From contig JAUTCN010000007.1 of the NCBI GenBank assembly GCA_030673965.1, positions 1-64,000 on the forward strand: a stretch of DNA of 64,000 bases. Direction: 5' to 3'. Below are positions 7,597 to 15,911 of this stretch, piece by piece. A program made the translations under genes and the position numbers. The notes beneath the pieces were generated by a model. That model was not told the DNA's origin. It searched no databases and worked only from the letters and a program-made list of their open reading frames with translations. This stretch comes from Fusobacterium sp. JB019 (GTDB lineage Bacteria; Fusobacteriota; Fusobacteriia; Fusobacteriales; Fusobacteriaceae). Every line of letters begins with the position of its first letter. The stretch's first letter is position 1.

Positions 7597-7625
7597 TGGA
7601 GACAAATTCTTCACATGGAGACAAA
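7597..7625 (+). promoter_or_regulatory. Candidate activator binding sites (two direct repeats TGGAGACAAA)
   Basis: The 10-mer TGGAGACAAA occurs at 7597-7606 and again at 7616-7625, 19 bases apart. The pair lies about 75-105 bases upstream of the predicted start of the sigma-54 promoter at 7676-7690, the usual position of enhancer sites for a bacterial enhancer-binding protein. The likely ligand is the PAS-AAA+-Fis activator encoded at 11440-12837; this is inference. Confidence 0.5.
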
Positions 7626-7675
7626 AAAATACAAGCGAAATAACTTATGTTAAGAATAAATGGGGATTGAAATTT

Positions 7676-7690
7676 TGGCATAATTTTTGC
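7676..7690 (+). promoter_or_regulatory. Sigma-54 (-24/-12) promoter of the CoA-transferase operon
   Basis: TGGCATAATTTTTGC has the invariant GG (7677-7678) and GC (7689-7690) doublets with the required 10-base gap, matching the consensus TGGCAC-N5-TTGC. It lies 42 bases before the CoA-transferase start, and no good -35/-10 pair was found there. A gene for a sigma-54 activator with an intact GAFTGA motif is three genes downstream. Confidence 0.8.
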
Positions 7691-7731
7691 TTACTCTTAT
7701 ACCAGAGATTAAGGAAAGTAAGGGGTGAAAA

Positions 7732-9285
7732 ATGAGACCAATTTCAATAATAACAGCAGAAGCAGCAGCAAACTTAATAAAAGATGAATCAACAGTATTT
7801 ATTGGAGGGTTTGTTGGAGTTAATGCTCCAGAAGCTTTGAATAAAGCAGCAGAAAAAAGATTTTTAGAAACAGGATCACCTAAAAATTTATTCGTTTATT
7901 TTGCAGCAGGGCAAGGTAATAGAGATGGAAGTCAAACAGATCACTATGCACATGAAGGAATGGTAAGGAAAGTAGTTGGCGGGCATTGGAATATGATTCC
8001 TAAAATGGGAAAGATGGCTTTAGAAAATAAGATAGAAGCTTATAACTTTCCACAAGGGACTCTATGTCAATTATTGAGAGATACAGCAGCTAAAAAACCT
8101 GGGATAATCACACACGTAGGGCTAAATACTTATGTGGATCCTAGAATTTCAGGAGGAAAATTAAACAATATAACTAAAGAAGATTTAGTTGAGTTAATTG
8201 AAATTCATGGAGAAGAAAAATTATTTTATAATGCTATTCCTATAGATATTTGTTTTATCAGAGGAACATATGCTGATGAATCTGGAAATATTAGCTTAGA
8301 AAGAGAAGTAGCAACTTTAGAAGCAACTTCTGCAGCACAGGCAACTAAAAATAATGGTGGGGTTGTAGTAGTTCAAGTAGAAAAAATATTAAAAAATGGG
8401 ATGTTAGATCCTAAATTAGTTAAGATACCAAGAATATATGTGGATGCCGTTGTAATAGCAGAGCCAGAAGATCATGAACAGTGTTTTGGATGTTCTTATG
8501 ATCCAGCAATGACTGGAGAAGTTGTTATTCCTTTAAATAGCATAGAAACTCCTAAAATGAGTACTAAAAAAATAATAGGAAGAAGAGCTGCAATGGAGTT
8601 AACTGAGGATACAGTAGTTAATTTAGGAATAGGAGTTCCTGAATACATTTCATCAGTTGCAAATGAAGAAGGAATAGGAGAATATTTTACTCTTACAGTT
8701 GAGGCAGGAGCAGTTGGAGGAATACCTCAAGGTGGAACTCGTTTTGGAGGGTCTATAAATCCAGAATGTATATTAGATCAACCTTATCAATTTGATTTTT
8801 ATGATGGTGGGGGAATCGATTTAGCATTTTTAGGCTTAGCAGAAGCAGATGCGAAAGGTAACATAAATGTATCAAAATTTGGTCCTAGAATAGCAGGATG
8901 TGGAGGATTTATTAATATAACTCAAAACGCTAAAAAAACATATTTTTGTGGAACATTTACTACAGGAGGATTGAAAACAAAAATAGAAAATGGGAAATTA
9001 GTAATTTTAGAAGAGGGCAAGAAAATAAAGTTTGTAGAAGAAGTAGAACATATAACTTTTAGTGGAGATTATGCAAATAAAATTAATCAGCCTGTTAAAT
9101 ATATTACTGAAAGAGCTGTTTTTGAATTAAGAAAAGATGGAGTTTATTTAGTAGAAGTAGCTCCAGGGATTGATATACAAAATCAGATAATTGATTTAAT
9201 GGGATTTGTTCCTAAAATAGATGGAAAAGTTGAGCTGATGGATGAAAGAATTTTTAAAGATCAAGTAATGGGATTAAAAAGATAA
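7732..9285 (+). CDS. Acyl-CoA:acetate/3-ketoacid CoA-transferase (YdiF/Pct-like, fused alpha-beta)
   Basis: A 517-residue cytoplasmic enzyme carrying both CoA-transferase halves in one chain. The N-terminal half has IGGFVGVNAPEAL (oxyanion and CoA-site region) and the C-terminal half NLGIGVPEYI followed by TVEAGAVGGIPQGG, where the Glu in VEAG aligns with the catalytic glutamate that forms the glutamyl-CoA thioester. Family members exchange CoA between acetate, propionate, butyrate, acetoacetate or lactate. With crotonase and acyl-CoA dehydrogenase immediately downstream, a butyrate- or amino-acid-derived short acyl-CoA role is likely; the exact substrate is not visible. It is the first gene after the sigma-54 promoter. 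Confidence 0.88.
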   Translation: MRPISIITAEAAANLIKDESTVFIGGFVGVNAPEALNKAAEKRFLETGSPKNLFVYFAAGQGNRDGSQTDHYAHEGMVRKVVGGHWNMIPKMGKMALENKIEAYNFPQGTLCQLLRDTAAKKPGIITHVGLNTYVDPRISGGKLNNITKEDLVELIEIHGEEKLFYNAIPIDICFIRGTYADESGNISLEREVATLEATSAAQATKNNGGVVVVQVEKILKNGMLDPKLVKIPRIYVDAVVIAEPEDHEQCFGCSYDPAMTGEVVIPLNSIETPKMSTKKIIGRRAAMELTEDTVVNLGIGVPEYISSVANEEGIGEYFTLTVEAGAVGGIPQGGTRFGGSINPECILDQPYQFDFYDGGGIDLAFLGLAEADAKGNINVSKFGPRIAGCGGFINITQNAKKTYFCGTFTTGGLKTKIENGKLVILEEGKKIKFVEEVEHITFSGDYANKINQPVKYITERAVFELRKDGVYLVEVAPGIDIQNQIIDLMGFVPKIDGKVELMDERIFKDQVMGLKR

Positions 9286-9304
9286 TTATAAGGAGGAGTT
9301 AAAG

Positions 9305-10081
9305 ATGGAAAATATATTATTTGAAGAAAAAGATGGGGTAATGTTTATAACTATTAATAGACCAAAGGCATTAAATGCTTTAAATTCTTCAACTATAGAA
9401 GAACTAGGAGAAGTTATAGCTAATGTTGAAAAGAGAAAAGATATAAAAACAGTTATAATTACAGGATCAGGAGAGAAGGCATTTGTTGCAGGAGCTGATA
9501 TTTCTGAAATGCATACGCTTAATGCTATGGAAGGAAGAGAATTAGCTAGAAAAGCTCAAAAAGTATTTTCTAAAATAGAACATATGCCACAAGTTGTAAT
9601 TGCTGCTGTTAATGGATATGCTTTAGGTGGTGGATGTGAATTATCAATGGCTTGTGATCTAAGAGTTGCATCAGAAAAAGCAAAGTTTGGGCAACCAGAA
9701 GTTAATTTAGGAATTTTACCTGGATTTGCAGGAACACAAAGATTGCCAAGATTAGTAGGAAAAGGAATTGCAAAAGAATTAATTTTTACTACTGATATGA
9801 TTGATGCAAAAAGAGCTTATGAAATTGGACTTGCAAATAAAGTAGTAGCTCATGAATCATTGATGGAAGAAACTGAAAAAATGGCTAGGAAAATAATGAC
9901 TAAGGGAATGTTTGGTGTATCATTAGCAAAAGCAGCTATAAATGATGGAATGAATATGGATACTGAGTCAGCTTATAAATATGAAGCGGATATGTTTGGA
10001 TTATGTTTTGCAACAGAAGATCAAAAAGAAGGTATGGAGGCTTTTTTAAATAAAAGAAAAGCTGATTTTAAAAACTTTTAA
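9305..10081 (+). CDS. crt: Enoyl-CoA hydratase/crotonase
   Basis: A 258-residue crotonase-fold enzyme of normal length. Visible are AFVAGADISEM (oxyanion hole), ALGGGCELSMACDLR with the first catalytic Glu, and FGQPEVNLGILPGFAGTQRL with the second catalytic Glu. It hydrates crotonyl-CoA or dehydrates 3-hydroxybutyryl-CoA in butyrate formation. It starts 19 bases after the CoA-transferase behind AAGGAGG. Thiolase, 3-hydroxybutyryl-CoA dehydrogenase and Etf genes are not in the window. Confidence 0.92.
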   Translation: MENILFEEKDGVMFITINRPKALNALNSSTIEELGEVIANVEKRKDIKTVIITGSGEKAFVAGADISEMHTLNAMEGRELARKAQKVFSKIEHMPQVVIAAVNGYALGGGCELSMACDLRVASEKAKFGQPEVNLGILPGFAGTQRLPRLVGKGIAKELIFTTDMIDAKRAYEIGLANKVVAHESLMEETEKMARKIMTKGMFGVSLAKAAINDGMNMDTESAYKYEADMFGLCFATEDQKEGMEAFLNKRKADFKNF

Positions 10082-10154
10082 AAATTTTAATATTTAAGAA
10101 TATATGACTAAAAATCTTTAGGTATTAAAATAATTAATAAAACAGGAGGAAAAA

Positions 10155-11297
10155 ATGGATTTTAAATTAACAGAAAAACAACAATTTATTCAAAATATGG
10201 TTAGAGAATTTTCAGAAAAAAAATTAGCACCAGGAGCAATAGAAAGAGATAAAACTAGTGAATTTGATGTGGAATTATACAAAGAACTTGGGAAAATGGG
10301 AGTAATAGGGTTACCTTATCCTAAAGAATATGGTGGATCTGGAGAAGATTATATGGCTTATGCTCTTGCTGTGGAAGAAATTTCAAAAGTAGATGCGGCA
10401 GTTGGAATTTCATATTCAGTAAGTACTTCACTTTATGGTGGATCAATAATGGCTTCAGGGGCAACAGAAGAACAAAAGAAGAAATTTTTAACACCAGTAA
10501 TGAAGGGAGAATCTTTTGGAGCTTTTGGTTTAACAGAACCAAATGCAGGATCTGATGCAGGTGGATGTATAACAACAGCCGTAAGAGATGGAGATTATTA
10601 TATTATAAATGGTTTGAAATGTTTTAGTACTAATGGACCTTTAGCAGATTACTATGTGGTTTATGCTCTAACAGAACCAGAAAAAGGAGCAAAAGGATTA
10701 TCAGCATTTGTTCTTGAGACAAAAACTCCAGGATGTTCAGTAGGTCATATTGAAGATAAATCAGGAATAAAATCAGCTCAAGTTTCAGAGATGATTTTTG
10801 AAAACTGCAGAATTCCAGCAGAAAATTTACTTGGAAAAGAGGGAGATGGATTTAAAATAGCAATGAAAACTCTAGATGGAGGAAGAATAGGAGTTGCAGC
10901 TCAAGGTTTAGGAATTGCAAAAGGTGCATTTGAAATAGCAAGAAAATATTTAATGCAAAGAAAACAATTTGGAAAGCCACTATTTAAAAATCAATATATA
11001 GCTTTTAAAATGGCGGAATTAAAAGTGCAAATAGCTCAAGCAGAAATGATGCTTTATAAAGCAGCAACAGATAAATCATTAGGAGAACCTTATTCTCAAT
11101 CAGCAGCAATGGCTAAATTAGTTTGTACAGATGCAGCAATGAAAGTAACTACAGAAGCAGTACAAATGTTAGGTGGAAATGGATATATGAGAGAGTATGA
11201 AGTAGAAAGAATGATGAGAGATGCTAAAATTACTCAAATTTATGAAGGAACAAATGAAATTCAAAAATTAATAATAAGTGGATCTATTTTTAGATAA
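10155..11297 (+). CDS. Short-chain acyl-CoA dehydrogenase (butyryl-CoA dehydrogenase type)
   Basis: A 380-residue flavoprotein of standard length. It contains GAFGLTEPNAGSDAGG (FAD/substrate binding), RKQFGKPL, and the C-terminal QIYEGTNEIQ, with Glu364 in the position of the catalytic base of bacterial short-chain enzymes. It reduces crotonyl-CoA or oxidises acyl-CoA, normally with EtfAB. It is 73 bases after crt with its own strong AGGAGG, and the operon ends at a hairpin at 11327-11358. Branched short-chain substrates cannot be excluded. Confidence 0.92.
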   Translation: MDFKLTEKQQFIQNMVREFSEKKLAPGAIERDKTSEFDVELYKELGKMGVIGLPYPKEYGGSGEDYMAYALAVEEISKVDAAVGISYSVSTSLYGGSIMASGATEEQKKKFLTPVMKGESFGAFGLTEPNAGSDAGGCITTAVRDGDYYIINGLKCFSTNGPLADYYVVYALTEPEKGAKGLSAFVLETKTPGCSVGHIEDKSGIKSAQVSEMIFENCRIPAENLLGKEGDGFKIAMKTLDGGRIGVAAQGLGIAKGAFEIARKYLMQRKQFGKPLFKNQYIAFKMAELKVQIAQAEMMLYKAATDKSLGEPYSQSAAMAKLVCTDAAMKVTTEAVQMLGGNGYMREYEVERMMRDAKITQIYEGTNEIQKLIISGSIFR

Positions 11298-11326
11298 AGT
11301 TTAATTAAAAATTTGGATTAATTATA

Positions 11327-11358
11327 AAAGGTAGCTATTTTTATAGCTATCTTTTTTT
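11327..11358 (+). terminator. Terminator of the acyl-CoA operon
   Basis: Arms AAAGGTAGCTAT (11327-11338) and ATAGCTATCTTT (11343-11354), one G-U pair, followed by T residues to 11358. It separates the dehydrogenase from the regulator gene. Confidence 0.8.
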
Positions 11359-11439
11359 ATTGCTTTTTTTTGATAAAACCTTTAAAATGAGATTAAGAAA
11401 TATTTTGAAAATAAAGAATATTTTTCAAAAGGGGTGAGT

Positions 11440-12837
11440 ATGAAAGATAAAGATTATTATTTGAGTAGAGAAATATTTGAACAACTATCTTCTATGACAG
11501 ATGATGGTTTTATAGTTGTTAACAGAGAAGGGGAAGTAATTCATATAAATCAAAAATATTGTGATTTTTTAGGAACAAGTGAAAAAGAAGCGTTAGGGAA
11601 ATCTATATTAAAAATAATACCTAATAGTATGATGCTTGATGTTATGGAAAAAAAATATTGTGAAGAATGTGTAATTCAAACATATATTTCAGGAACAGAA
11701 GCAGAAAAAGGAGCGATTGTTAGTCGTTCTTATGTTGAGGATAAATCAGGAGAAGTTATAGCTGGAGTGGCTCAAGTAAAGTTTAGAATACAAACTTTAG
11801 ATATAGCTCAAAAATTAATGAAAAATTATATAGAACTAAAGTATTATAGAGAAGAATATGTTAAGAATAATAAGCTTAATTTATCTTTCGAAACTATGGT
11901 AGGAGATTCAAATAGTTTTTTAAGAGTTAAAAAATTGGGAATAAAAGCTTCTAAAACAAGTTTTCCTGTTTTTTTAACAGGAAATACAGGAACAGGAAAA
12001 GAAGTATTGGCTAAAGCAATTCATTTAAATAGTAATAGAAAAAATCGTCCTATGGTAAGTATCAATTGTGCTGCAATTCCTGAAAATTTATTAGAAAGTG
12101 AATTATTCGGATATGAAGAAGGAGCTTTTACTGGAGCTAGAAAAGGTGGTAAAAAAGGTAAATTTTTGATAGCAAGTGAAGGAACTTTATTTTTAGATGA
12201 AATAGGGGATATGTCTCTTGGAATGCAAGCTAAATTATTGAGAGTTTTACAAGAAAATGAAATAGATCCAATAGGAAGCACGTGTTCTGTTCCTATAAAC
12301 GTAAGAATTATAGCAGCAACAAAGAAAAATATTGAAAAAATGGTTGAAGTAGGAGAATTTAGAGAGGATTTATATTATAGGTTAAATGTACTTAGAATAG
12401 AACTTCCAAATTTAAATGAAAGAAGAACAGATATTTTGAAATTGGCAGATTATTTTTTAAACAAATTAAATGTAGAATATAATACAGTGAAAGGATTTTC
12501 TAAAGAAGTAAAACAATGTTTAGAGAAATTTAATTGGCCAGGAAATATTAGAGAACTGGATAATGTTATAAAAAGTGCTTATGCTATAAGTGATGATTTA
12601 ATAATAAAATTGATTGATTTACCTTCTAAAATTTCATTTTATACTAAAGAAAAAAATCTAAAAAATAAAGAAAATTTTGGTAATTTAAACATGTCGGTAG
12701 GAGAATATGAAAAAAATGTTATTTTAAATATATTAAAAGTTTCTAAAAATTGTCAAGAAGCTTCAGATAGATTAGGAATTCATAGAAGTGCTTTATATAA
12801 AAAGATAAAAAAATATAAAATAGAAAAAGACTTTTAA
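11440..12837 (+). CDS. Sigma-54-dependent transcriptional activator (PAS-AAA+-Fis)
   Basis: A 465-residue cytoplasmic regulator. Residues about 10-120 are a PAS sensor; 150-390 are the AAA+ domain with Walker A GNTGTGKE (181-188), the sigma-54-contact motif GAFTGA (228-233) and Walker B LFLDEIGD (250-257); the C-terminus has a Fis-type helix-turn-helix (NCQEASDRLGIHRSALYKK). There is no receiver domain, so the signal is probably a small molecule or redox state sensed by PAS. ATG 11440 is chosen because AGGGG lies just upstream; an in-frame GTG at 11434 has no room for a ribosome site. It lies downstream of the three-gene acyl-CoA operon that has a sigma-54 promoter and repeat sites, making that operon its likely target. 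Confidence 0.93.
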   Translation: MKDKDYYLSREIFEQLSSMTDDGFIVVNREGEVIHINQKYCDFLGTSEKEALGKSILKIIPNSMMLDVMEKKYCEECVIQTYISGTEAEKGAIVSRSYVEDKSGEVIAGVAQVKFRIQTLDIAQKLMKNYIELKYYREEYVKNNKLNLSFETMVGDSNSFLRVKKLGIKASKTSFPVFLTGNTGTGKEVLAKAIHLNSNRKNRPMVSINCAAIPENLLESELFGYEEGAFTGARKGGKKGKFLIASEGTLFLDEIGDMSLGMQAKLLRVLQENEIDPIGSTCSVPINVRIIAATKKNIEKMVEVGEFREDLYYRLNVLRIELPNLNERRTDILKLADYFLNKLNVEYNTVKGFSKEVKQCLEKFNWPGNIRELDNVIKSAYAISDDLIIKLIDLPSKISFYTKEKNLKNKENFGNLNMSVGEYEKNVILNILKVSKNCQEASDRLGIHRSALYKKIKKYKIEKDF

Positions 12838-12860
12838 TTGTAATTAAAAGTCTTCTTTGT
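12827..12860. terminator. Bidirectional terminator between activator gene and DUF134 gene
   Basis: AAGACTTTTAATT (12827-12839) and AATTAAAAGTCTT (12842-12854) are perfect 13-bp arms with a two-base gap; the plus strand continues with CTTTGTTTTTTT. It covers the stop codons of both convergent genes. Confidence 0.75.
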
Positions 12861-13200
12861 TTTTTTGTTGATAACATCCTTTTCTTTTACAGTTTCTTTT
12901 AGGTTTAGTACAAATTTTATAATTTCCACCTTCAATTTTTAATAAGCCTCCGTTAACTATAAAATTGGCAATTTTTTTTCTAGCGCGAGTATATAAAAGT
13001 TGTACACTAGGACGTGACACTCCTATTTGTAAAGAACATTCTTCTTGGGTCATATTTTCATGATCAATAAGCCTAATAGTTTCATATTCTTCTAATGAAA
13101 GGATATTTTCTAAAAAGTTGCCCATAAGAGGATCATCTTGTTTAAAACTATTATATTTAGGCAATTCACATATATTTTTAAATTTTTTAGGTCGAGCCAT
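12844..13200 (-). CDS. DUF134 family predicted DNA-binding protein
   Basis: A 118-residue protein starting MARPKK. Residues 35-85 hold a sigma-70-region-4-like helix-turn-helix (SLEEYETIRLIDHENMTQEECSLQIGVS split over two helices, then RPSVQLLYTRARKKIAN). The C-terminus is Cys/Lys-rich (CTKPKRNCKRKGC), a possible metal site. These features match DUF134, small regulators often found beside DUF5320 and NifX/NifB-like iron-molybdenum-cofactor proteins; function is not established. The start has AAAGGAGG upstream. It lies 77 bases after the DUF5320 gene, with a 51-bp palindrome between them that could be its own operator. Confidence 0.8.
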   Translation of the reverse strand: MARPKKFKNICELPKYNSFKQDDPLMGNFLENILSLEEYETIRLIDHENMTQEECSLQIGVSRPSVQLLYTRARKKIANFIVNGGLLKIEGGNYKICTKPKRNCKRKGCYQQKNKEDF

Positions 13201-13219
13201 AAAAAACCTCCTTTTTCAT

Positions 13220-13270
13220 AATTATAGCATAAATAAGGTGGATTTTATCCACCTTATTTATGCTATAATT
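13220..13270. repeat. Perfect 51-bp palindrome (24-bp arms, 3-base centre)
   Basis: Arms 13220-13243 and 13247-13270 are exact reverse complements around TTT. The palindrome contains ATAAGGTGGAT/ATCCACCTTAT and ends in TATAAT on both strands, so the minus-strand copy may act as a -10 box for the DUF134 gene. No U tract follows on the minus strand, which argues against a simple terminator. It could be an operator or an mRNA hairpin. Confidence 0.85.
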
Positions 13271-13277
13271 GATAATT

Positions 13278-13490
13278 TTATTTAAGAATTTCTTCAATTT
13301 CTTTAAGTCTATTTTCTAAAAAGTTTTTCTCTTCAAGTAAAGCTTCTTTTGTAATAGAAGAATAATCTTGTTTAAATCCAAAATTAAATCCTCTTCTCTT
13401 AATTCTTAAATTAGAATTATTGCTATTATTAACGCAAACTCCATTTATAGGGCCAGTTCCCATTGGACCAGTACCATCTCTTCTAGGCAT
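13278..13490 (-). CDS. DUF5320 family small protein
   Basis: A 70-residue protein beginning MPRRDGTGPMGTGPINGVC, the signature N-terminus of DUF5320, followed by a charged helix (SITKEALLEEKNFLENRLKE split near residue 50) that probably forms a coiled coil. The family is commonly linked to iron-sulfur or molybdenum-cofactor carrier genes in anaerobes, function unknown. The ATG at 13490 has AAGGAGG six bases upstream; an upstream in-frame TTG at 13496 touches the ribosome site and is rejected. A promoter lies at 13541-13569. It forms a pair with the DUF134 gene. Confidence 0.85.
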   Translation of the reverse strand: MPRRDGTGPMGTGPINGVCVNNSNNSNLRIKRRGFNFGFKQDYSSITKEALLEEKNFLENRLKEIEEILK

Positions 13491-13540
13491 AAACAACCTC
13501 CTTTAAATTATAGTTTTTAACATATGTTATTTATATAATT

Positions 13541-13569
13541 ATTCTACTCTTTTTATTAGCATATGTCAA
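13541..13569 (-). promoter_or_regulatory. Promoter of DUF5320-DUF134 pair
   Basis: On the minus strand TTGACA (13569-13564), 17-base spacer, TAGAAT (13546-13541), about 50 bases upstream of the DUF5320 start. Confidence 0.8.
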
Positions 13570-13579
13570 TAACTATTTT

Positions 13580-14539
13580 TTATTTAAAGTTATTTTTTAA
13601 AAAGCTTATAAAATTTTTATAAGCAACTTTTTCAATCATTTCTTTAGAATAACCTTGTTTGTACAAAAAATTTATAAAATTTTGACATTTAGAAGCATTT
13701 TCTAGTCCTGTGGGAGTTTTATCAAAATGATTATTATCTAAATATTCACAAAAATCAAAGCCAAAGGCAATATAATCAATTCCTATAAGATCAACTAAGT
13801 ATTTGAGGTGATTGAATAAATCTGATAAATAGACGTTTTCACAATTTTCTTTAATAAAATATTTATAGGCGTTAATACCAATCAATCCTCCATTTTTAGC
13901 GATTGCTATAATTTGATTATCGCTTAAATTTCTTGGAGAGTTACAAAGAGCTTTAACATTTGAATGGGAAGCTATTATTGGAGAAGAAGAAAGATTATAA
14001 ATATCCCAAAAAGTTTTTTCATTAGCATGGGATACATCAATAATCATACCCAGTTCATTCATTTTAAGAATAATTTTTTCTCCATCAGAAGTTAAACCTC
14101 TATTTTTATTTCCTTTAGCTCCAGTTGCGAGTGAATTTTCTTCATTCCAAGTTAGAGAAGCATGTCTAAAACCAAGATTATAGAATACCTCTAACATGTT
14201 TAAATTATTTTTTATAGCTCTAAGCCCTTCAATGCCAAGTATTATATTTATTTTATCAGAAGAGATTTTATCTATATCAGAACGATTTTTAAGGACATTA
14301 AAAATATCTAAATTATTATTTAATTCTTCTATTGAAGAATTAATCATAAAAATCATTTCTTCTTCTTCTTTTTCTTTTGGAATTTTATTATTAAGCCATG
14401 CTACAAATATTCCCCCGATAATATTTCCTTTTTTAAATTTCTGTAAGTGATATTTTTTAAAAATATTTGTTTTTATTCCAAGTTTGCTTTTATTAGAAAA
14501 ATCAAATAATATATCTGCATGTAAATCGAATATATTCAT
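13580..14539 (-). CDS. M19 family membrane dipeptidase
   Basis: A 319-residue zinc dipeptidase of the renal-dipeptidase family. DLHADIL near the N-terminus gives the HxD metal ligands, GIEGL carries the bridging Glu, VSHANEKTFWDI and ASHSNVKALC give the two later metal-site histidines, followed by PRNLSDNQI. It cleaves dipeptides, possibly including D-amino acid or Cys-Gly substrates. No signal peptide is seen, so it should act in the cytoplasm. The ATG at 14539 is chosen: the longer frame to 14638 would overlap the kinase gene and adds non-family sequence, although AGGAGG is 15 bases away, longer than usual. It is the last gene of the kinase/regulator unit. Confidence 0.85.
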   Translation of the reverse strand: MNIFDLHADILFDFSNKSKLGIKTNIFKKYHLQKFKKGNIIGGIFVAWLNNKIPKEKEEEEMIFMINSSIEELNNNLDIFNVLKNRSDIDKISSDKINIILGIEGLRAIKNNLNMLEVFYNLGFRHASLTWNEENSLATGAKGNKNRGLTSDGEKIILKMNELGMIIDVSHANEKTFWDIYNLSSSPIIASHSNVKALCNSPRNLSDNQIIAIAKNGGLIGINAYKYFIKENCENVYLSDLFNHLKYLVDLIGIDYIAFGFDFCEYLDNNHFDKTPTGLENASKCQNFINFLYKQGYSKEMIEKVAYKNFISFLKNNFK

Positions 14540-14573
14540 AAATTTTATTAAATTCCTCCTCATTATATTAAAT

Positions 14574-15911
14574 TTAACAATTATTATCTTTAAACCAAAA
14601 AATAATATGTTTTTCTTTTTTATAAACTCCAAAGTCAAAATTTTGTTTGTGGAGAAGTTCTTTTACTATAGCAAGGCCAAGTCCAGTTCCATTTTTTCTG
14701 TTTCTGTTCTTATCCATTCTGTAAAAAGGGATCCATAAATTTTCTAAATTATTTTCAGAAATTTCGCTTGGATTTTTAATTTCAAAATAATTATTTTCTA
14801 TAAAAATTTTAACGAAATCATTTTTATTAGAATATTTGCAAGCATTTTCTAAAAGATTTTTAATAACAATAGTCATTTTTTCTTTATCTGCATAAAAAAG
14901 ATTGTCTTTCAATTTTAAGGAGATATTAATTTCAGGATATATTTTTTTTATTTTAGGTAATAATATATTTAAAATTTCTTCTGCTTTAAATTTTTCTTTT
15001 TTAAATGTTAAATAATTTCTTTCAGAACGTGATAGAAATAAAAGAGAAGAAATAAAATTATTCATTGTTTTTGTTTCTTCAATAATTGAATTTAGATAAT
15101 ATTCTTTATCTTTTTCTGTTTTAGCAATATTTTCAATTAAACCTTCTGAATAATTTTGGATAATAGATAAAGGGGTTTTTAATTCATGGCTAATATTAGA
15201 TATGAATTCTTTTCTTAGTTGTTCAGTTTCTTTTTGTCTTTGAATATCTTTTTTTAGCAAATTTATATTTTCTTGAAGTTTATTTTCCATAATGTTTAAA
15301 TTTTGTCCTAAAGTTCCAATTTCATCATGAGATTTAGAGTTGAAATTTTCAGAAAAATCCATAAGAGCTACTTTTTTAGCAGTTTCACTCATTTTTTCAA
15401 TAGGTTTACTTATAAAATAAGAAACTATTAGAGAAAGAAAGTATCCACTTAGAAGTAGTAAAAAAAGATATTTTAAATATAAATCAGTTATTATATTTAC
15501 AGGCTCTTTTACAGAACTAAAAGGTGAAGTGACAATTAATATTGAATTATTATTATAGTTAGTAGCCATTAAAATTTGTTTTTTTGTTTCAGAATTTTTA
15601 TTGATTAATTTTGAAATGATATTGTTATTATGAATAAGATTATCAAATTCTGATTCATTTATTTTTAGATCAAAATCTTTCAAAAAAGATTTTCTTATAA
15701 GAAAAATTTGAATGTTATAATCTTCTTGTAGAGATTGAAGATCTCCAATATAGTTAGGATCTTTAATAATTTTAACAATTGATAAAAGTTTTTCTTGTTT
15801 AATTTTAAGATAATAATTTTCAAAGAAAAATTTATTGAAGATAAAAATACATGAAATAATTAATGTAATTATTGAAGAAGTCAATAGAAAAATTTTATTT
15901 TTAATTTTCAT
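14574..15911 (-). CDS. Sensor histidine kinase
   Basis: A 445-residue inner-membrane kinase. Transmembrane segments lie at about 7-27 and 145-168, enclosing a roughly 115-residue periplasmic sensor domain. A HAMP linker follows, then HisKA with phospho-acceptor His242 (SHELKTPLS) and an ATPase domain with NLLENACKYS and GTGLGLAIV. It overlaps the upstream response-regulator gene by 11 bases, so they form a cognate pair. The neighbouring Spy-like gene suggests an envelope-stress or metal signal, as in CpxAR/CpxP, but the ligand is unknown. Confidence 0.93.
   Translation of the reverse strand: MKIKNKIFLLTSSIITLIISCIFIFNKFFFENYYLKIKQEKLLSIVKIIKDPNYIGDLQSLQEDYNIQIFLIRKSFLKDFDLKINESEFDNLIHNNNIISKLINKNSETKKQILMATNYNNNSILIVTSPFSSVKEPVNIITDLYLKYLFLLLLSGYFLSLIVSYFISKPIEKMSETAKKVALMDFSENFNSKSHDEIGTLGQNLNIMENKLQENINLLKKDIQRQKETEQLRKEFISNISHELKTPLSIIQNYSEGLIENIAKTEKDKEYYLNSIIEETKTMNNFISSLLFLSRSERNYLTFKKEKFKAEEILNILLPKIKKIYPEINISLKLKDNLFYADKEKMTIVIKNLLENACKYSNKNDFVKIFIENNYFEIKNPSEISENNLENLWIPFYRMDKNRNRKNGTGLGLAIVKELLHKQNFDFGVYKKEKHIIFWFKDNNC

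Noticed and set aside
14540-14638. N-terminal extension of the M19 dipeptidase
   Set aside because: It overlaps the kinase gene, has no ribosome site and adds sequence unlike the family.
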